Below are positions 23,407 to 35,912 of a stretch of DNA of 64,000 nucleotides, piece by piece. How positions within the stretch are numbered: the first letter of the stretch is position 1; each line of letters opens with the position of its first letter. Source of the stretch: Ambrosia x helenae. Lineage: Eukaryota; Streptophyta; Magnoliopsida; Asterales; Asteraceae. The notes beneath the pieces were generated by a model that was not told where the DNA came from, ran no database searches, and saw only the letters and a list, made by a program, of their open reading frames with translations. The position numbers and the translations under genes are program-made. Location of the stretch: NCBI GenBank assembly GCA_030844895.1, contig CM061231.1, positions 30,265,149-30,329,148 of the forward strand, given 5' to 3'.

Positions 23407-23418
23407 TGGTATCAGAGC
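23407..23418 (+). other. Copia primer binding site (tRNA-Met)
   Basis: TGGTATCAGAGC, one base after the LTR end. It primes minus-strand synthesis in LTR elements that use initiator tRNA-Met. Confidence 0.93.
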
Positions 23419-24646
23419 CACGGTTACGCGCGTATAGATGGTAAAGTTATAATTTTGATCTATGTTTTATTTGTCAAAAAATTATTTATTTTTGACAAAA
23501 GATCAAAAGCTTTTTGTTGTTCATGGATTGTGACGTGAATCGAGCCCTAGGTATTTTGACCATTGTCATGGTTGTGTTTGTGATGTTTTATTTTTTATTG
23601 ATTTGTATTTTTTGTTACGGATATTGGATCCGGTGTAATAGATAGGATTAGAATAGATTTGTTTTATTTGTATTTCAAATTTATTTGTAATCCTACAAGT
23701 ACAAGATCAAGACGAAGATAAAAAGGCGAACAGGTTCAATGAAGATAGAGATCTCGGGTCAAGTGGGAGCTATATCAAAATTGTTTTGAAACCCTTTTGA
23801 CTAGTTCGTTTCGTTTCTGGCTAAAACGAAATGGGCGACCTATTAGGGGCTCGATTCGTTTAATTTTATTATTATGTTTTGTGGTTGTGGTTTATTTATT
23901 GTAAATAATTTAGATAACCCAAAATAAATAAAATTTTCACAATCATGGCAACGGTTTTATTAAAACAAGTTTTATAAAAACCGAAAAGCATATTTAATAA
24001 AAAGAGTTTTATTAATAATAAAACAAGTCCATTCGCGATAATACGACCAAAGTAGTTTAAATAGGGTATTTAAAACTATACCGTGTCGAGTGTTGAAAGG
24101 AGTTTCAATTATCACGAATAATATAAAATTGGATTTTATAAACTGTTGTGTGACTCACATCATGCTAACGAGTCATTCAATATATTTATGGTAAATATTA
24201 AAAAATAAAATCCCAATTTTAAAATTGATGTTTCATGCCACCCTTAACGAGTTAACACTCCATTCTATATCGAACCCTAATGTTAGTGCTGACCCTGCAT
24301 CTGGGCGTTGATCACGAGTGAAGGTAATTATCGCGGTTCCTGTGTAACATAGGCCGGTGTTATAGTTAACAGTAAAGGACCAAACATCGCTTGTTAGTCA
24401 AGTGGGCATAGTTGGGGTTAAACATACATCGCTTTTAGCAATAACCCCAAAAAGGAGAGTTGTGTAGTGGACACAATTAACAATCGTTGTTTACCTACCT
24501 AATCGTGCCAGTGGACAGTGCTAAGCCAGTTCATTGTGTATTGATGAATCGGGATCTCATCCTAATTAATTTTGCTTTTTGGATCATAAAATAATTAGGA
24601 TACTTAAAACATAAAATACTAATACATTAAATTTTGAACTTTGTAG
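23419..24646 (+). other. Copia untranslated leader
   Basis: About 1.2 kb between PBS and the gag ATG with no significant frame. Unusually long for a Copia element of this LTR size; I see no captured gene in it. Confidence 0.6.
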
Positions 24647-27422
24647 ATGTCAACTGAAAACAATTCCACCTTCCATTTCTCTCTCAAGTCCATCTTAGAG
24701 AAGGACAAACTGAACCACTCCAACTTCATGGACTGGCACCGCAACTTGAAAATTGTTCTCAAAGCGGAGAACAAATTGTATGTTCTTGAAGAACCAGTCC
24801 CTGATGAACCCATAAATCCCAAGAGTGAGCTTTATAAAACCTGGGCTAAACATTTTGATGACTCTTTGAAAGTCTCATGTCTGATGCTGGCTTCCATGAT
24901 CCCTGAACTTCAAAGGACCATGGAGGACATGAATGCATACGACATGAATCAGCATCTGATGGAAATGTTCCAACAAAATGCTCGCCATGAGAGGTTTGAT
25001 GTGATGCGATCACTTATAACCACTCGTATGCAAGAGGGTTTACCAGTTGGCACTCATGTGCTAAAAATGAAGGCATATGTTGATCACTTGGCTCGTCTAG
25101 AATCCCCCTTGAGCGATGAGTTAGCTGGGGATATCATCCTGAACTCATTGCCCAAGTCATATGACCAGTTCATTATGAACTATAATATGAATGGGATGGA
25201 GAAGACACTTGCAAAACTGCATCAGATGCTCAAAACTGCTGAGGTAAACATACCTGGCAAAACTGTGCCTGTGCTGATGATCAGGGAGGGTCAGATTAAG
25301 AAACCTAAAACCAAGAAGAGGGGCTATCAAGGCAAAGGGAAGGGAAAAGGCAAAGCTGTTGCCAATAAGAAACCTTTGAAAGATGCCAAATGTTTTCATT
25401 GTGATGAAACTGGGCACTGGAAAAGGAATTGTGCTAAGTATTTAGCTGAACTGAAGCAAGCCAAGGCTTCTGGAGGAGAGTCCTCAGGTATATATGTTAT
25501 TGAAATCTTTGTTTTTTCTAGCAAAACATGGGTGTTTGACACAGGATGTGGTTTCCACATTTGTAATGTTTTGCAGGGACTAAGAAAGATTAGAAAGCTG
25601 AAACAAGGTGACTTGGAAGTCCATGTTGGCAATGGACAAAGAGTTGCAGTGAAGGCAATAGGAGAATATGTTCTTTTACTACCTTCTGGTTTAGAACTTG
25701 TTTTGAACAATGTTTATTACATTCCTAGTGTGACTAGAAATATTGTTTCATTTCATGCTTTGCGTAGACAAGGTTTTGATTATGGTTTTAATGGTGAATT
25801 TATTTCTGCTTATTTTAACGATGTATTTTACTTTGATGCAAAACCTAACAATGGGATCTATGAGATAGAAATCCAAAACGATAACATATTATGCAATATC
25901 TCCCATAAACGTAATAAGTTGGACTTTAATGATACGTATATGTGGCATTGTAGACTTGGTCACATAAGTGAGAATTGTGTTAAACAACTCAAAACCGCAG
26001 GAATCCTGGATTCCAAAGGTTCGGAGTCGTTTGGAAAATGCGAATCATGCTTAAGTGGAAAGTTAACAAAAGCACCTTTTTCAAATGTTGGAGAAAGAGC
26101 CAATGATCTGTTAGGACTTGTACATACAGATGTATGTGGTCCATTCAGAACAATGTCAAGACATGAAGAAAGATACTTTGTTACATTTACTGATGATTTC
26201 AGTAGATATGGTTATGTTTATCTTATGAAGCATAAACATGAAACTCTTGAAAAGTTCAAGGAGTACCAAAACGAAGTAGAAAATCAGCTAAATAGAACTA
26301 TTAAAATGCTTCGATCAGATCGAGGCGGTGAATATCTTAGTTAGGAATTCATCGACCATCTAAAGGATTGTGGAATAGTTTCACAACTCACTCCACCTGG
26401 AACACCGCAACATAATGGTGTGTCTGAGCGGAGAAATCGAACTCTATTAGATATGATTCGATCAATGATGTGTCGAACAAACCTTCCAAAATCCTTTTAG
26501 AGTTATGCTTTGGAGACTGCCGCAAGACTTGTGAATATAGCTCCAACGAAAAAGGTTAATAAAACGCCTTATGAGATATGGCATGGAAAGAAACCTCATG
26601 TATCCTACCTTAAAGTCTGGGGATGTAATGCTTATGTCACTCTAGAATCTTTGGATAAACTAGATCCCAGAGGCGAAAAGTGGTTTTCGTTGGATACGGT
26701 AAGAAGATCGGTTACCTATTCTACCACCCCACTGAAAATAAGATTTTCACTAAACGCAGAGGCACTTTCTTAGAGGAAGAGCTTCTGGCGCGAGGGATTG
26801 GAGATAATCATGTGGATCTTGAAGAAATTCGAGAATCACAAGTGACTGAACCAGGTGTTCAGACAGAAACAGAAGTAACTGATCCAGTTGTTGAAGTTGA
26901 GCCTGAGAGGACTCAAGAAACAACAGAAACACCAAGTGTTCGGAAAAGTATCAGGGATCGTCGTGCACCGGTAAGGTATGACGATATCTTCATGATTGAT
27001 GAAGCCGAGCCTACTACTTACAAAGCTGCAATCTTGGATTCAGAATCCAATAAATGGCAAGAAGCCATGAATGCAGAGATGCAATCCATGTATGATAACC
27101 GAGTCTGGGATTTGGTTGATCTTTCTACCGAATGTCAGACTGTGGGAAACAAATGGATCTTCAAGAAAAAGACTGACATGGATGGGAATGTACAAACCTA
27201 CAGAGCAAGGCTTGTAGCGAAAGGTTTTACTCAGACTCAAGGAATTGATTATGAGGAAACTTTCTCGCCAGTAGCCATGCTTAAGTCTATTAGAATTCTA
27301 CTTGCCATTGCTGCATATTATGACTATGAGATATGGCAGATGGATGTCAAAACCGCGTTCCTTAATGGCCACTTACCGGAAGATGTCTATATGGTTCAAC
27401 CTGAAGGTTTTGTCGATCCAAA
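24647..27422 (+). pseudogene. Copia gag-pol, first part: gag, protease, integrase, N-terminal RT
   Basis: A single frame runs from ATG 24647 to TAG 26342-26344. It has a UBN2-type gag (NFMDWHRNLKIVL), a CCHC zinc knuckle CFHCDETGHWKRNC (residue 249 on), a protease with VFDTGCG (residue ~297), the GAG-pre-integrase HH-CC box (WHCRLGH ... CESCLSGK) and the integrase core (HTDVCGP, FTDDFSRYGY, SDRGGEYL). Then come a second TAG at 26498-26500, a frame change near 26685, and RT (AEMQSMYDNRVWDLV, KARLVAKGF-like RARLVAKGFTQTQGIDYEET, QMDVKTAFLNG) up to 27422, where a solo LTR cuts it. The nonsense codons are consistent with CAG or TGG to TAG transitions. Confidence 0.9.
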
Positions 27423-29893
27423 TGTCACACCCCAGAAATTGCAGCGGAGATTAAGCGTGGGCGGTGTAACGGACGTTGGTGACAGTCAACAATTAAGCAA
27501 ACACGGTAACAAAAGTGGATACCATAAGATTAAAAGTTAAGTAATTTATTACAAAACATTGTTAAAATCTATAGTTATACAAAGTCGTCATCACAACTTC
27601 ATAACCAAGTTTAGGTCCCCACAAGATCGATGATATCCCAGTGTCACATTTCATGTGCTTGCCCCAAAAACCCGTCATCATTAATTCCCCACATGCATAC
27701 TAAGTACCTGAAAAATATGCCAATTTAAAAACATCAGTAAAACTGGTGAGTTCACAGGTTTTTCCAATTTCCGAATAATTAATTTGTTCACAAAACTGTT
27801 TATGATTTTACATCTACACCCGTAACCTTCTTCGTAGGTTAGCTAGACCTCACGGTGTGATCGCAACCTAGAACCCATAATCAATCCAAGACTAGCGGTG
27901 ATTACCCATCACCATTCAAAATATATTCCCTTGTGATCCATACCAGGATATATCCACACCAGTTCGACTGGCAGCAAGGGGTGGCTGTCACGCCCAATAG
28001 ATCTACCAATATACCCATGTTGGCTCCGGTGCGAAACCAGAGTAAATGATTATAATGTTAAGGGGGTAATCCTACAACAATAATCCTAGGCCATCACATA
28101 GTTACTGACGGTTAGACTGTCTATCAAAAACATAGCATATTTTTCCCCCGATATTTAAAAATGTTCAAAAACATTTAAAAAGAAAAGGGGCCGTGAAACT
28201 CACCTCAAGGCTTGTCAATTTAGCTAGCAATTTATGTCCAAGTTAATCCCGACCTAACTGTTCCCTATACACAAGGGACACCTTTATGGTCAATTTATAC
28301 GTCATTCCCGTGAGTTATTTACCTAACTCACATGACTATCAAGTCTATTCTCGCAAGTTGTTCACCTCAACTGACTAGACTCTATAAAACTATTAAGTCT
28401 ATTCCCGCAAGTTGTTCACTTCAACTTACTAGACTTAATAAAATATTTTATCTTTTAAAAGAAAAGACGTTTAACCTTTAATGACACGTTGGTGACCCAA
28501 ACTCTCGGTTACATGCTTTAAGCGAAAGATTACTTGGTTAATTATATAGCACCAAATTATATTTCCAAATATATGGTATTATACATATAATTCACATAAT
28601 CCTAAGTTATGTAGCACAAGTACAACACATAGCACTTAGTTATTTTCACAAATACTTATACTTATAGAATATCAAAATTTACCATTTTTGCATAATAATA
28701 CATAATTATTTTATTTCAAAATAATAATAAATATATGTATTATTAAAATCCTTATGCCAAAATATCCTCAAAATTAATACTTTCGGCATAATTGACAATT
28801 ATTTTACAATAATTGTCATGTACGTGTTTTTAATCGAAACGGATAACGTTACTTAGTCGTTTTCCACGTTTTTCACCTATTAACACATAAATCATCAAAA
28901 TATACATATTCGCACTTATAATACTAATTATAAAGTGAAATTTGGCAATTTAATAAGTTTGGCTAGAAATTGCGTAACGACGCGATTTCTAGCCGAACCG
29001 TAATTTCCTACGTGTCAATTTATACATTTTCACACATATAAACACCAAGATATTTATAAACACTTTAAGACAATTGTTTTAAACATAAATTATGTCCAAA
29101 CTTGCTGATCTAAATCAGTTTTCAAAAACATACAATTTAAGCGTTAAAATTACCGTTTTAACGCCTAGTTTCGCGTTTAAGCCTTGTATAAATACATAGA
29201 AAAAATACCAAACTTATTATTTACTTACAAACATCATTTTTATCCTTAAAATATATTTTCATAACCTGATTATAATCAGTTTTGAAATTATAAGGTTCCA
29301 AGTGCCGAAAAGTTGCGAAAACCGAACTTTTTATGTCTAGAATTCGGTTTTAAACACATTGTTTTAATTCTAATCTTTATCATAGATTATTTTGGTCATT
29401 ATAAGGTCAAAATAGCCTGAATGTTACTGATTAAAAATCATCTTTTTCAAAAACTCCCATTTACATGATATATTTACCATTTTAAGCCACTTTTAAGCAT
29501 TTTAAGTTATTCTAGCATGACTCTATCATAGATTTTCATGTTTTTATCCAAGAACATAATATTTTCATCATCTTATAACACATTTTATGAACCCATATCA
29601 GATCTGAAAATGCATGTTCAAACTTATATTTTGATTATCATTACTTGAATTTTTGAACATAGTATCATAAAATAAATTCACATTCAAGTCAAAAATCATA
29701 ACATGCAATTTGTTTTAAGTTTTTAGTCATATTTTGATTTTTACATCAGATCTCATATCATATTTTTATCACACACAATCATTCATAAAAACTCTAATTT
29801 TTAACAAAAAGTTACTTCCAAACATTAAACTTTCAAGAACACACAAAACCTACACACACTAACAAACCCACACGTCACACACATACACTCATG

Positions 29894-31197
29894 AGACACC
29901 AAATGATCGATGTCGTTTGGTCGGTCAAAAATAATGAAAATAAGTAGTAAAGTAGAAGTTGAGTCGTCTCCACAGGGAATTGGTGGAAAGAGTAGTTTTG
30001 TAAATTAGCTAATAAAATTAAAGCCTAATTGGTTTGTTGTTTGCTTTAGAATTTTAAGAAAATAAATTTAAGAATTTGTAAGCAATACTGAGAAAGAAGT
30101 AACCCCCTCCAGGTTTCCGGTTCAATGATTCACCCTACCCTTGGTTAGATGATTGGATACCACATAGACATAGTTTTGTTGAACGGTTTAAGTTAAGTGA
30201 TAATCAAACACAAGTTTTTAATAATAACTCGTACAATTTAATTACCAACCCACGAATAACAACTACCCTCCCGTTAATCAAACTGCTCACGATGCAAGAA
30301 AACCGAATGCGAATGACTAAAAGATAAGCAATTGCACAAACATGACTTGTTTAAATAACTCAAACCACAAATATCTTTCAAATAATTAAAAGACAATCCA
30401 TAAACCAAACCAAACAAGAGTTAGAGTTTCACACATAAACCATACACCCGGAGGTGGTTACAAAGATGTTTAGCCACTCATGATAGCAAGAAATAACTCA
30501 AAAGTATGAATAATAATAACGAACATATTGATAGAAACCGAAGGAATGGATGAATGATGATGAACAATGGTGTTTGTAGCTTCCCAAGTCTCCAAAAGAT
30601 GATGTATTTTCTTGATAATGGAGTTAGATGGCTGCTAGGTTTGATAAAAATCATTTTATTCATTAAAAACAACCTCTCCTAATTTTTTTCTTCAGCCAGC
30701 CGTAAGGTACTGATCAGCCCGTAACTTACAGTTCAGTCAATCTATCAGCATTGCTTTATTCAGCAGTACCTTACAGATCAGCCCTGTACCTTACTATTCA
30801 GACCCACGTGAAAATGCTCCATTTGCCTTGTAATTCATCAGTAAGCTACAGATGGAAGGCATAGCTTACACATTGTTTCTCCAACTTCTTTCCAAAGCAT
30901 TTTTCCTTCAATTCCTTGCGTCCAAACACACTCCAATCTTCACTTCTTCATCATAAACATCCTTCAACCATCCAAATCTCTTCCACAAGCTCTCGAACAC
31001 CTTCCAATTCTTCAATTCTTTAACTTGGACACCACGCTTCACACTTTTCGGCTCTAATTCCATCCGTTTAGCCAGTTATCCTGAAACGATCAAATCTCAC
31101 GTAGTTATCCCATTCATCATATATTATCAACACAAACATAGCAAAAACACACAAAATGGGCTTATTATTAACCATTCATTTACCCTCTCATCACCAA
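29894..31197. mobile_element. Unclassified 1.3-kb non-coding insertion in the solo LTR
   Basis: Starts AGACACCAAATGATCGATGT and ends CCTCTCATCACCAA, flanked by the 7-bp direct repeat ACTCATG (29887-29893 and 31198-31204; 8 of 9 if extended). It has no long frame, no PBS and no clear TIR. A segment near 30700-30860 repeats GTAAGGTACTGATCAG, GTACCTTACAGATCAG and GTACCTTAC words. The length of the duplication would fit a 9-bp MULE site imperfectly; the class remains open. Confidence 0.55.
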
Positions 31198-31500
31198 ACT
31201 CATGCATTTTTGTTTAACAAAATGTTGATTTTTAACATCCTTTCATAAAGATAAAAAAAATGTTGGTGAACATTCTTGCGAAAACCCACTTGATATAAAG
31301 ATTAAAAATCTAAGAATAAAGATTTAAATGGAGTTTATACCCTTGATGAACTTAAAATTTTTTTGAAAGAAAAGATACGAAGTTTCCTCTTGCTACAACT
31401 TTATCCTATCTTGAAATGGATTAAAAACACCATTAATGCTTTAAGAATCTTCAATAACCATGAAATTCCTTCACGTTTCTTAATAATAATCATCAAAATT

Positions 31501-31505
31501 AGAGA

Positions 31506-31539
<34 letters not shown>

Positions 31540-31545
31540 CGAGAG
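31501..31545. repeat. GA-rich microsatellite
   Basis: AGAGAG repeat with single interruptions, inside the solo LTR. The 122-codon frame spanning it (31363-31731) is low-complexity and has no recognisable product. Confidence 0.8.
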
Positions 31546-32307
31546 GTAAGAGGTATACGGTTTCAAGAGAGAGAAGAGAGTGAGTGTGGAGTGTTGGGGA
31601 TGGTGAAGAATGCATGCCTTAAAGAAGCTTCACTAATGATTAATGTAGATGATAGGATAGACACTTGGAGCATTGGTGGGTTAGATGAGTGTCATACACA
31701 CACAAAAAAAATCTGCATTTTTTTTGTTTAAAAACCGTGGGTGAGGGGTGGGTTTTAATGGGTTGGGTTAATTTTGTTAATTAAGGGGTATTTTAGGTGA
31801 TTTAGGGGTATAAAAATTATAAAAATACACCCTAAATTAATTGTTTCAACCCAATAAATTATGAATTATTATTACCCACCAAATCTTATAATTTTTAGTG
31901 TATAATAAATATATTATGTGCTTGACGCTTAACTATGTCCAAATTGTCGGCTAAAAGCGAACATACGCGCTGTAGCGAACACTGCGCGACAAAAGCAACA
32001 AATCAGCGTTTTTATACGTTTCAACTAAATTTTCACTTATAAAATATTATTTTATGCTATTCCAAGCATATAGGTCCATTCCGGATATTTTATAGCTAAC
32101 CGGGTCGTCACCAACGCTCATTTCGGTTAATTATCGCAATGCGATATGGTAATTTCTAAATTTCCACAATGCAAACCTTTGCATCAAAATATCTTTGCTA
32201 GCATTAATAAGACTTTAATTTATCAAATTAAATCTTATTGACGTTAAATGTTCAATTATTGCGTTAATTAGAGTACGGATAACGGTTCCTAAACGGCGAG
32301 TGTCACA

Positions 32308-33479
32308 CCAAAGAATCCTAATAAGGTGCGCAAGCTGAATAAATCCATCTATGGATTAAAGCAAGCATCTCGCAGCTGGAATCTCCGTTTTGATCAGAAA
32401 ATCAAAGAGTTTGGTTTTATCAAGAACGAAGATGAACCGTGTGTTTACAAGAAATCTAATGGGAGCTATATCACTTTTCTTATACTGTATGTAGATGACA
32501 TACTAATCATTGGAAACAATATCCCTATGCTTAAAGATATTAAGACCTGGTTGGGTAAATGTTCGCAATGAAAGATCTTGGTGAAGCCGCTTATATTCTG
32601 GGAATAAAGTTTTATAGAGATAGATCAAAGCGGTTATTGGGTTTGAGTCAGTGTACATATATTGATAAGGTCTTACGACGCTTCTCAATGCAAGACTCAA
32701 AAAGGGGGCTCTTGCCCATGGCACATGGAACCATTCTTAATAACAAGCAGTGTGCAAATACTAAAGAGGAAAAGAAGAAAATGGAAGGTGTTCCATATGC
32801 TTCTGCGATTGGTTCCATCATGTATGCCATGTTATGTACTAGACCTGATGTCTCGTATGCTCTTAGCATGACGAGTAGATATCAACAGAATCCAGGAGAG
32901 AGTCACTAGGCTGCAGTGAAGAACATTCTTAAGTACCTGAGAAGGACTAAGGACATGTTCTTAATATATGGAGGACTGGAGGAGGAGCTGTCAGTTAAGT
33001 GTTATACTGATGCAAGCTTCCAGACTAATCATGATTACTCAAGATCACAAACGAGATATGTTTTCATTCTGAATGGTGGGGCTATTACTTGGAAGAGCTC
33101 TAAGCAAAGTGTGGTTGCTCAATCCACATGTGAATCAGAATACATTGTTGCATCGGATGCTGCAAAGGAGGTTGCCTGGATGAAGAAGTTCATTACTGAT
33201 CTCGATGTTGTGCCTAGCATAAAGAAACCAATCGAGATACTGTGTGACAACACTGGTGCCATTGCTCTTGCAAAGGAACCAAGGTCACATCAGACCGCAA
33301 GGCATATACTCAGAAAGTTCCACTATATTAGAGAAATAGTAGAGCGTGGAGACGTCGTGATAAACAAAGTTCATACAGATCTAAATCTGGCTGACCCCTT
33401 TACTAAGCCTTTACCTCAAGCTAGACATGAGGAGCATGCTGGAAATATAGGGCTTATAGTTGTTAGACAGTGGGCATGA
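32308..33479 (+). pseudogene. Copia pol, second part: C-terminal RT and RNase H
   Basis: Resumes RT immediately after the CCAAA duplication: LNKSIYGLKQASRSWN, then the catalytic LYVDDIL (about 32487-32507). A frame change lies near 32555-32575 (GKC|FAMKDLG), followed by LGIKFYRD, RPDVSYALS, a TAG at 32908-32910, and RNase H (CYTDASFQ, SKQSVVAQSTCESEY, EILCDNTGAIALAKEP, FHYIREIVERG), ending at TGA 33477-33479. Together with 24647-27422 it is one original pol. With two frame changes and three nonsense codons it cannot encode an intact polyprotein as given. Confidence 0.9.
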
Positions 33480-34363
33480 TCTGTAATTAGTATTGATGTT
33501 TTATTTTGAACTATGACAGTTATGTTGAATGTTTATTTGATTTAATGGGTTAAATGCAAATTTAAATTTAAATATTTATTAACTGTGTTCATTTATTTGT
33601 ATGTTTAAATCTTTGAATAAGAGTATTCTAAATGTCCGTAGTCGATCAAATTACATGGGAATGAATTTGAATGTAAGACTATTGTGAATTGGGATGGTTG
33701 TATTCATGAGATGAATAGCTCAAGGGTTTGAGGATCATAATTCATAGATATTATTAGGGAATAATATTGGATGTAACTCGCTTCAAAACGATCTCCATGG
33801 ATCTATGTCATGAGATGTTTTGATATTGATATGTTCAATATGTCCTTTTTCCTAAGGCACATATTAAACTACATTGATCAAGGACTATCTTTGATGTTAT
33901 CTTACACTATCCTGAAACACGGGTAGCAATAAGGGTAGCGTTGGGAGAAATCCGAGATTAAGTGGGAGTTGTATGACGCTGATGGAATTCTGTACTTCTA
34001 TGGGATTAGAAGTCTAGACATTCTGGCGCCCTCGTAAAACTCAAACTGTTATAAACGCGTGGCCACGCTCGGACTAAGGTAGTTCGTTAGACCATTTTGA
34101 ATTAGAGATGAGAATAGAGAATAGTTTATCACTATATAAGAATGAATGATCCATGTCTTATGATCAACGGGTGTCTATACAGAAGAGACTTATTGATAGA
34201 ATTATCAGGGCTATAGTATTTGGTTAAGTAAAGTGTTACTTGAACTTAAAGAACTAGTTGACGACTGTAAAGTGTCATACTGTGTTGGATGCAATGCGAT
34301 GCAGCTAGGCGTCCAACTTTGCGCACGTTGACTCATTTAATTAAAATCGTCCAAGTGGGAGAT

Positions 34364-35076
34364 TGTTGGATATATTGTATGTCCGATGTAATTAAAAGTC
34401 GAGGTCAATGTAACCCGACCTGGTACGATCCGAAGAGTTACACGTTGGTACACGAATCAGATAAGTTCATGAGTAGATGGATTATTATTTATGAAATAAT
34501 AATTGTTTTAGACTTGAGGGACTTAATATTAATAAGATTAATATTAAGGAGTATTAAGATATTTAACAAGGGGGCTTAATGTAAGTTATTGTTTTATAAA
34601 AGGAGGGTTAATGAGTAAACCCTAATCACACCTTTTATCAAAACAACCTACCCTTGCCTCCTCTCTAACAACTTACGGCCGCCACCTTAAGAAGAAGAAG
34701 GGTCGCCGCCGCTTCTTCTTTGGTCCGGCGATCAACCACCACAAACCACCACCTTCTTCTTGCAAGTGTTGCTTCCCAGTTGGTTCGTGCACGGTGTGAA
34801 CTTCCTACTAGCGAGGATTCGTTGTAACCCGCGTGTTACAATTCCGGTGTAGTCGTCAAAGGTTGATTACTAAATCCCCTATGGTTGTTTTATTATTTAT
34901 TTGTTTATACGCGTTTAACTGAGATCCTGATTGGGAATGTTTTATTAATCGGATTAATAAAATTAACTAATAATTTATATATATTAATCGGCTCTTATAT
35001 ATATAGTATATATAATCCGTTTTCGTTAATTATATAAACCGCTTCCGCTGTGTATACGATACCATGATTCCCAACA
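34364..35076 (+). repeat. Copia 3' LTR
   Basis: TGTTGGATATATTGTATGTC...ATTCCCAACA, preceded by the purine tract AAGTGGGAGA. Near-identical to 22692-23405. Differences include CCCGGT/CCTGGT, a 3-bp AAG unit and a 2-bp TA unit. Confidence 0.93.
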
Positions 35077-35156
35077 GATGGATGCCACCAGCGCGAAATA
35101 TTTCGCTTGAAAGGGCTTAATGCCCGTTTAACAAAGGGAGGGGCAGTGTTTGCCCG

Positions 35157-35610
35157 TTAAATGGGCGCCAAATTTGGTCGGGCTAACTCGTCTTCCTCGT
35201 CGGGAACATCTTTGTTTAAATCCACGTTTCGAGCATCGGACGTAGGCGTGTCGGGATCAATGGAAGAAGAAGTCTTGGACCGTTTCGCTTTGCATCTAGG
35301 TGTCGTCATGGGCGGTACATCGACCCATTTAGGAGATCCTTTAAGCATCTCCCAACAATTCAAATAAGTGAAGTTGCCACGAGTTTGATTGTACTCCTCC
35401 AACGCTCGTTTCAATATATCGACGTCGCCTCGACCACTGCCCAATTTGATTTAACTCGTTGGAAGACTTCTTGAAAAGCATGACAATGACGGTTGATGTC
35501 GGTCCACTTGCTTGAGATTGAGTCCTTGTCACAATATTCGCCTCGACCCATCGCCTTGAAAAACGTTGATCGAACCCGTTGCCAAAAGAGGATCAAATTT
35601 TGATAATTTG
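35157..35610 (-). pseudogene. Harbinger ORF1 (Myb/SANT-like) C-terminal half
   Basis: Minus-strand translation gives ILFWQRVRSTFFKAMG and YCDKDSISSKWTDINRHCHA (about 35585-35480), then, after a frame change near 35435, YNQTRGNFTYLNCWEMLKGS followed by a Lys/Ser-rich tail to 35157. This is the trihelix-like DNA-binding protein that accompanies PIF/Harbinger transposases in plants and is often annotated as a NAM-associated domain. Its N-terminal part is at 36600-36990, separated by AT-rich DNA and a MULE. Confidence 0.65.
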
Positions 35611-35629
35611 CTACAAAAAGAAAAAAAAA

Positions 35630-35910
35630 GTAAACATAAAAAAAACAAACATATATAACAACACAAACATATATAAAAACACAAACATATACTATCTTAA
35701 TTTTTTTATAAACAAACAAACATATATAACAACATAAAGATATATAAAAAAAACACAAACATATATAACAACACAAACATATATGAAAACACAAACATAT
35801 ACTATCTTAATTTTTTTTATAAACAAACAAACATATATAACAACATAAACATATATAAAAACATAAACATATACTATCTTATTTTTTTATAAACAAACAA
35901 ACATGTATAA
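35630..35910. repeat. Tandem AT-rich repeat (AACATATATAACAACACA type)
   Basis: Repeated phrases ACAAACATATATAACAACA, ACAAACATATACTATCTTAA and TTTTTATAAACAAACAAACA recur three times over ~280 bp with small differences. Frames across it are Tyr/Ile/Cys-rich artefacts. Confidence 0.75.
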
Positions 35911-35912
35911 AA

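Larger units (their letters stand above)
27423..32307 (-). mobile_element. Solo LTR of a Gypsy-type element, nested in the Copia RT
   Basis: Begins TGTCACACCCC and ends GAGTGTCACA, flanked by a perfect 5-bp duplication CCAAA (27418-27422 and 32308-32312). No PBS, polypurine tract or pol frame is present, so it is a lone LTR. Minus orientation is inferred from the CTGGTGAGTTCACAGG word (27745), shared with the Gypsy LTR at 2861 in the same orientation, and from the same TGTCACACC start. Without the insertion at 29894-31197 it is ~3.6 kb, very long for an LTR. Solo LTRs arise by LTR-LTR recombination. Confidence 0.85.
22692..35076 (+). mobile_element. Ty1/Copia LTR retrotransposon, complete but interrupted
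   Basis: Two ~713-bp LTRs flank a tRNA-Met PBS, gag-pol and a polypurine tract (AAGTGGGAGA, 34353-34362). Integrase precedes RT, which makes it Copia. A 4.9-kb solo LTR sits inside the RT region (27423-32307). The LTRs differ by about 16 substitutions and 2 small indels by eye, i.e. roughly 2%, so the insertion is not brand new. No clean 5-bp target duplication is visible (GAAAT on the left, GATGG on the right), and the first LTR base is A rather than T. It has inserted into a Harbinger element. Confidence 0.93.

Noticed and set aside
27423..32307. A full-length non-autonomous LTR element
   Set aside because: No PBS, polypurine tract or second LTR could be found inside; TG...CA ends and one CCAAA pair fit a solo LTR.
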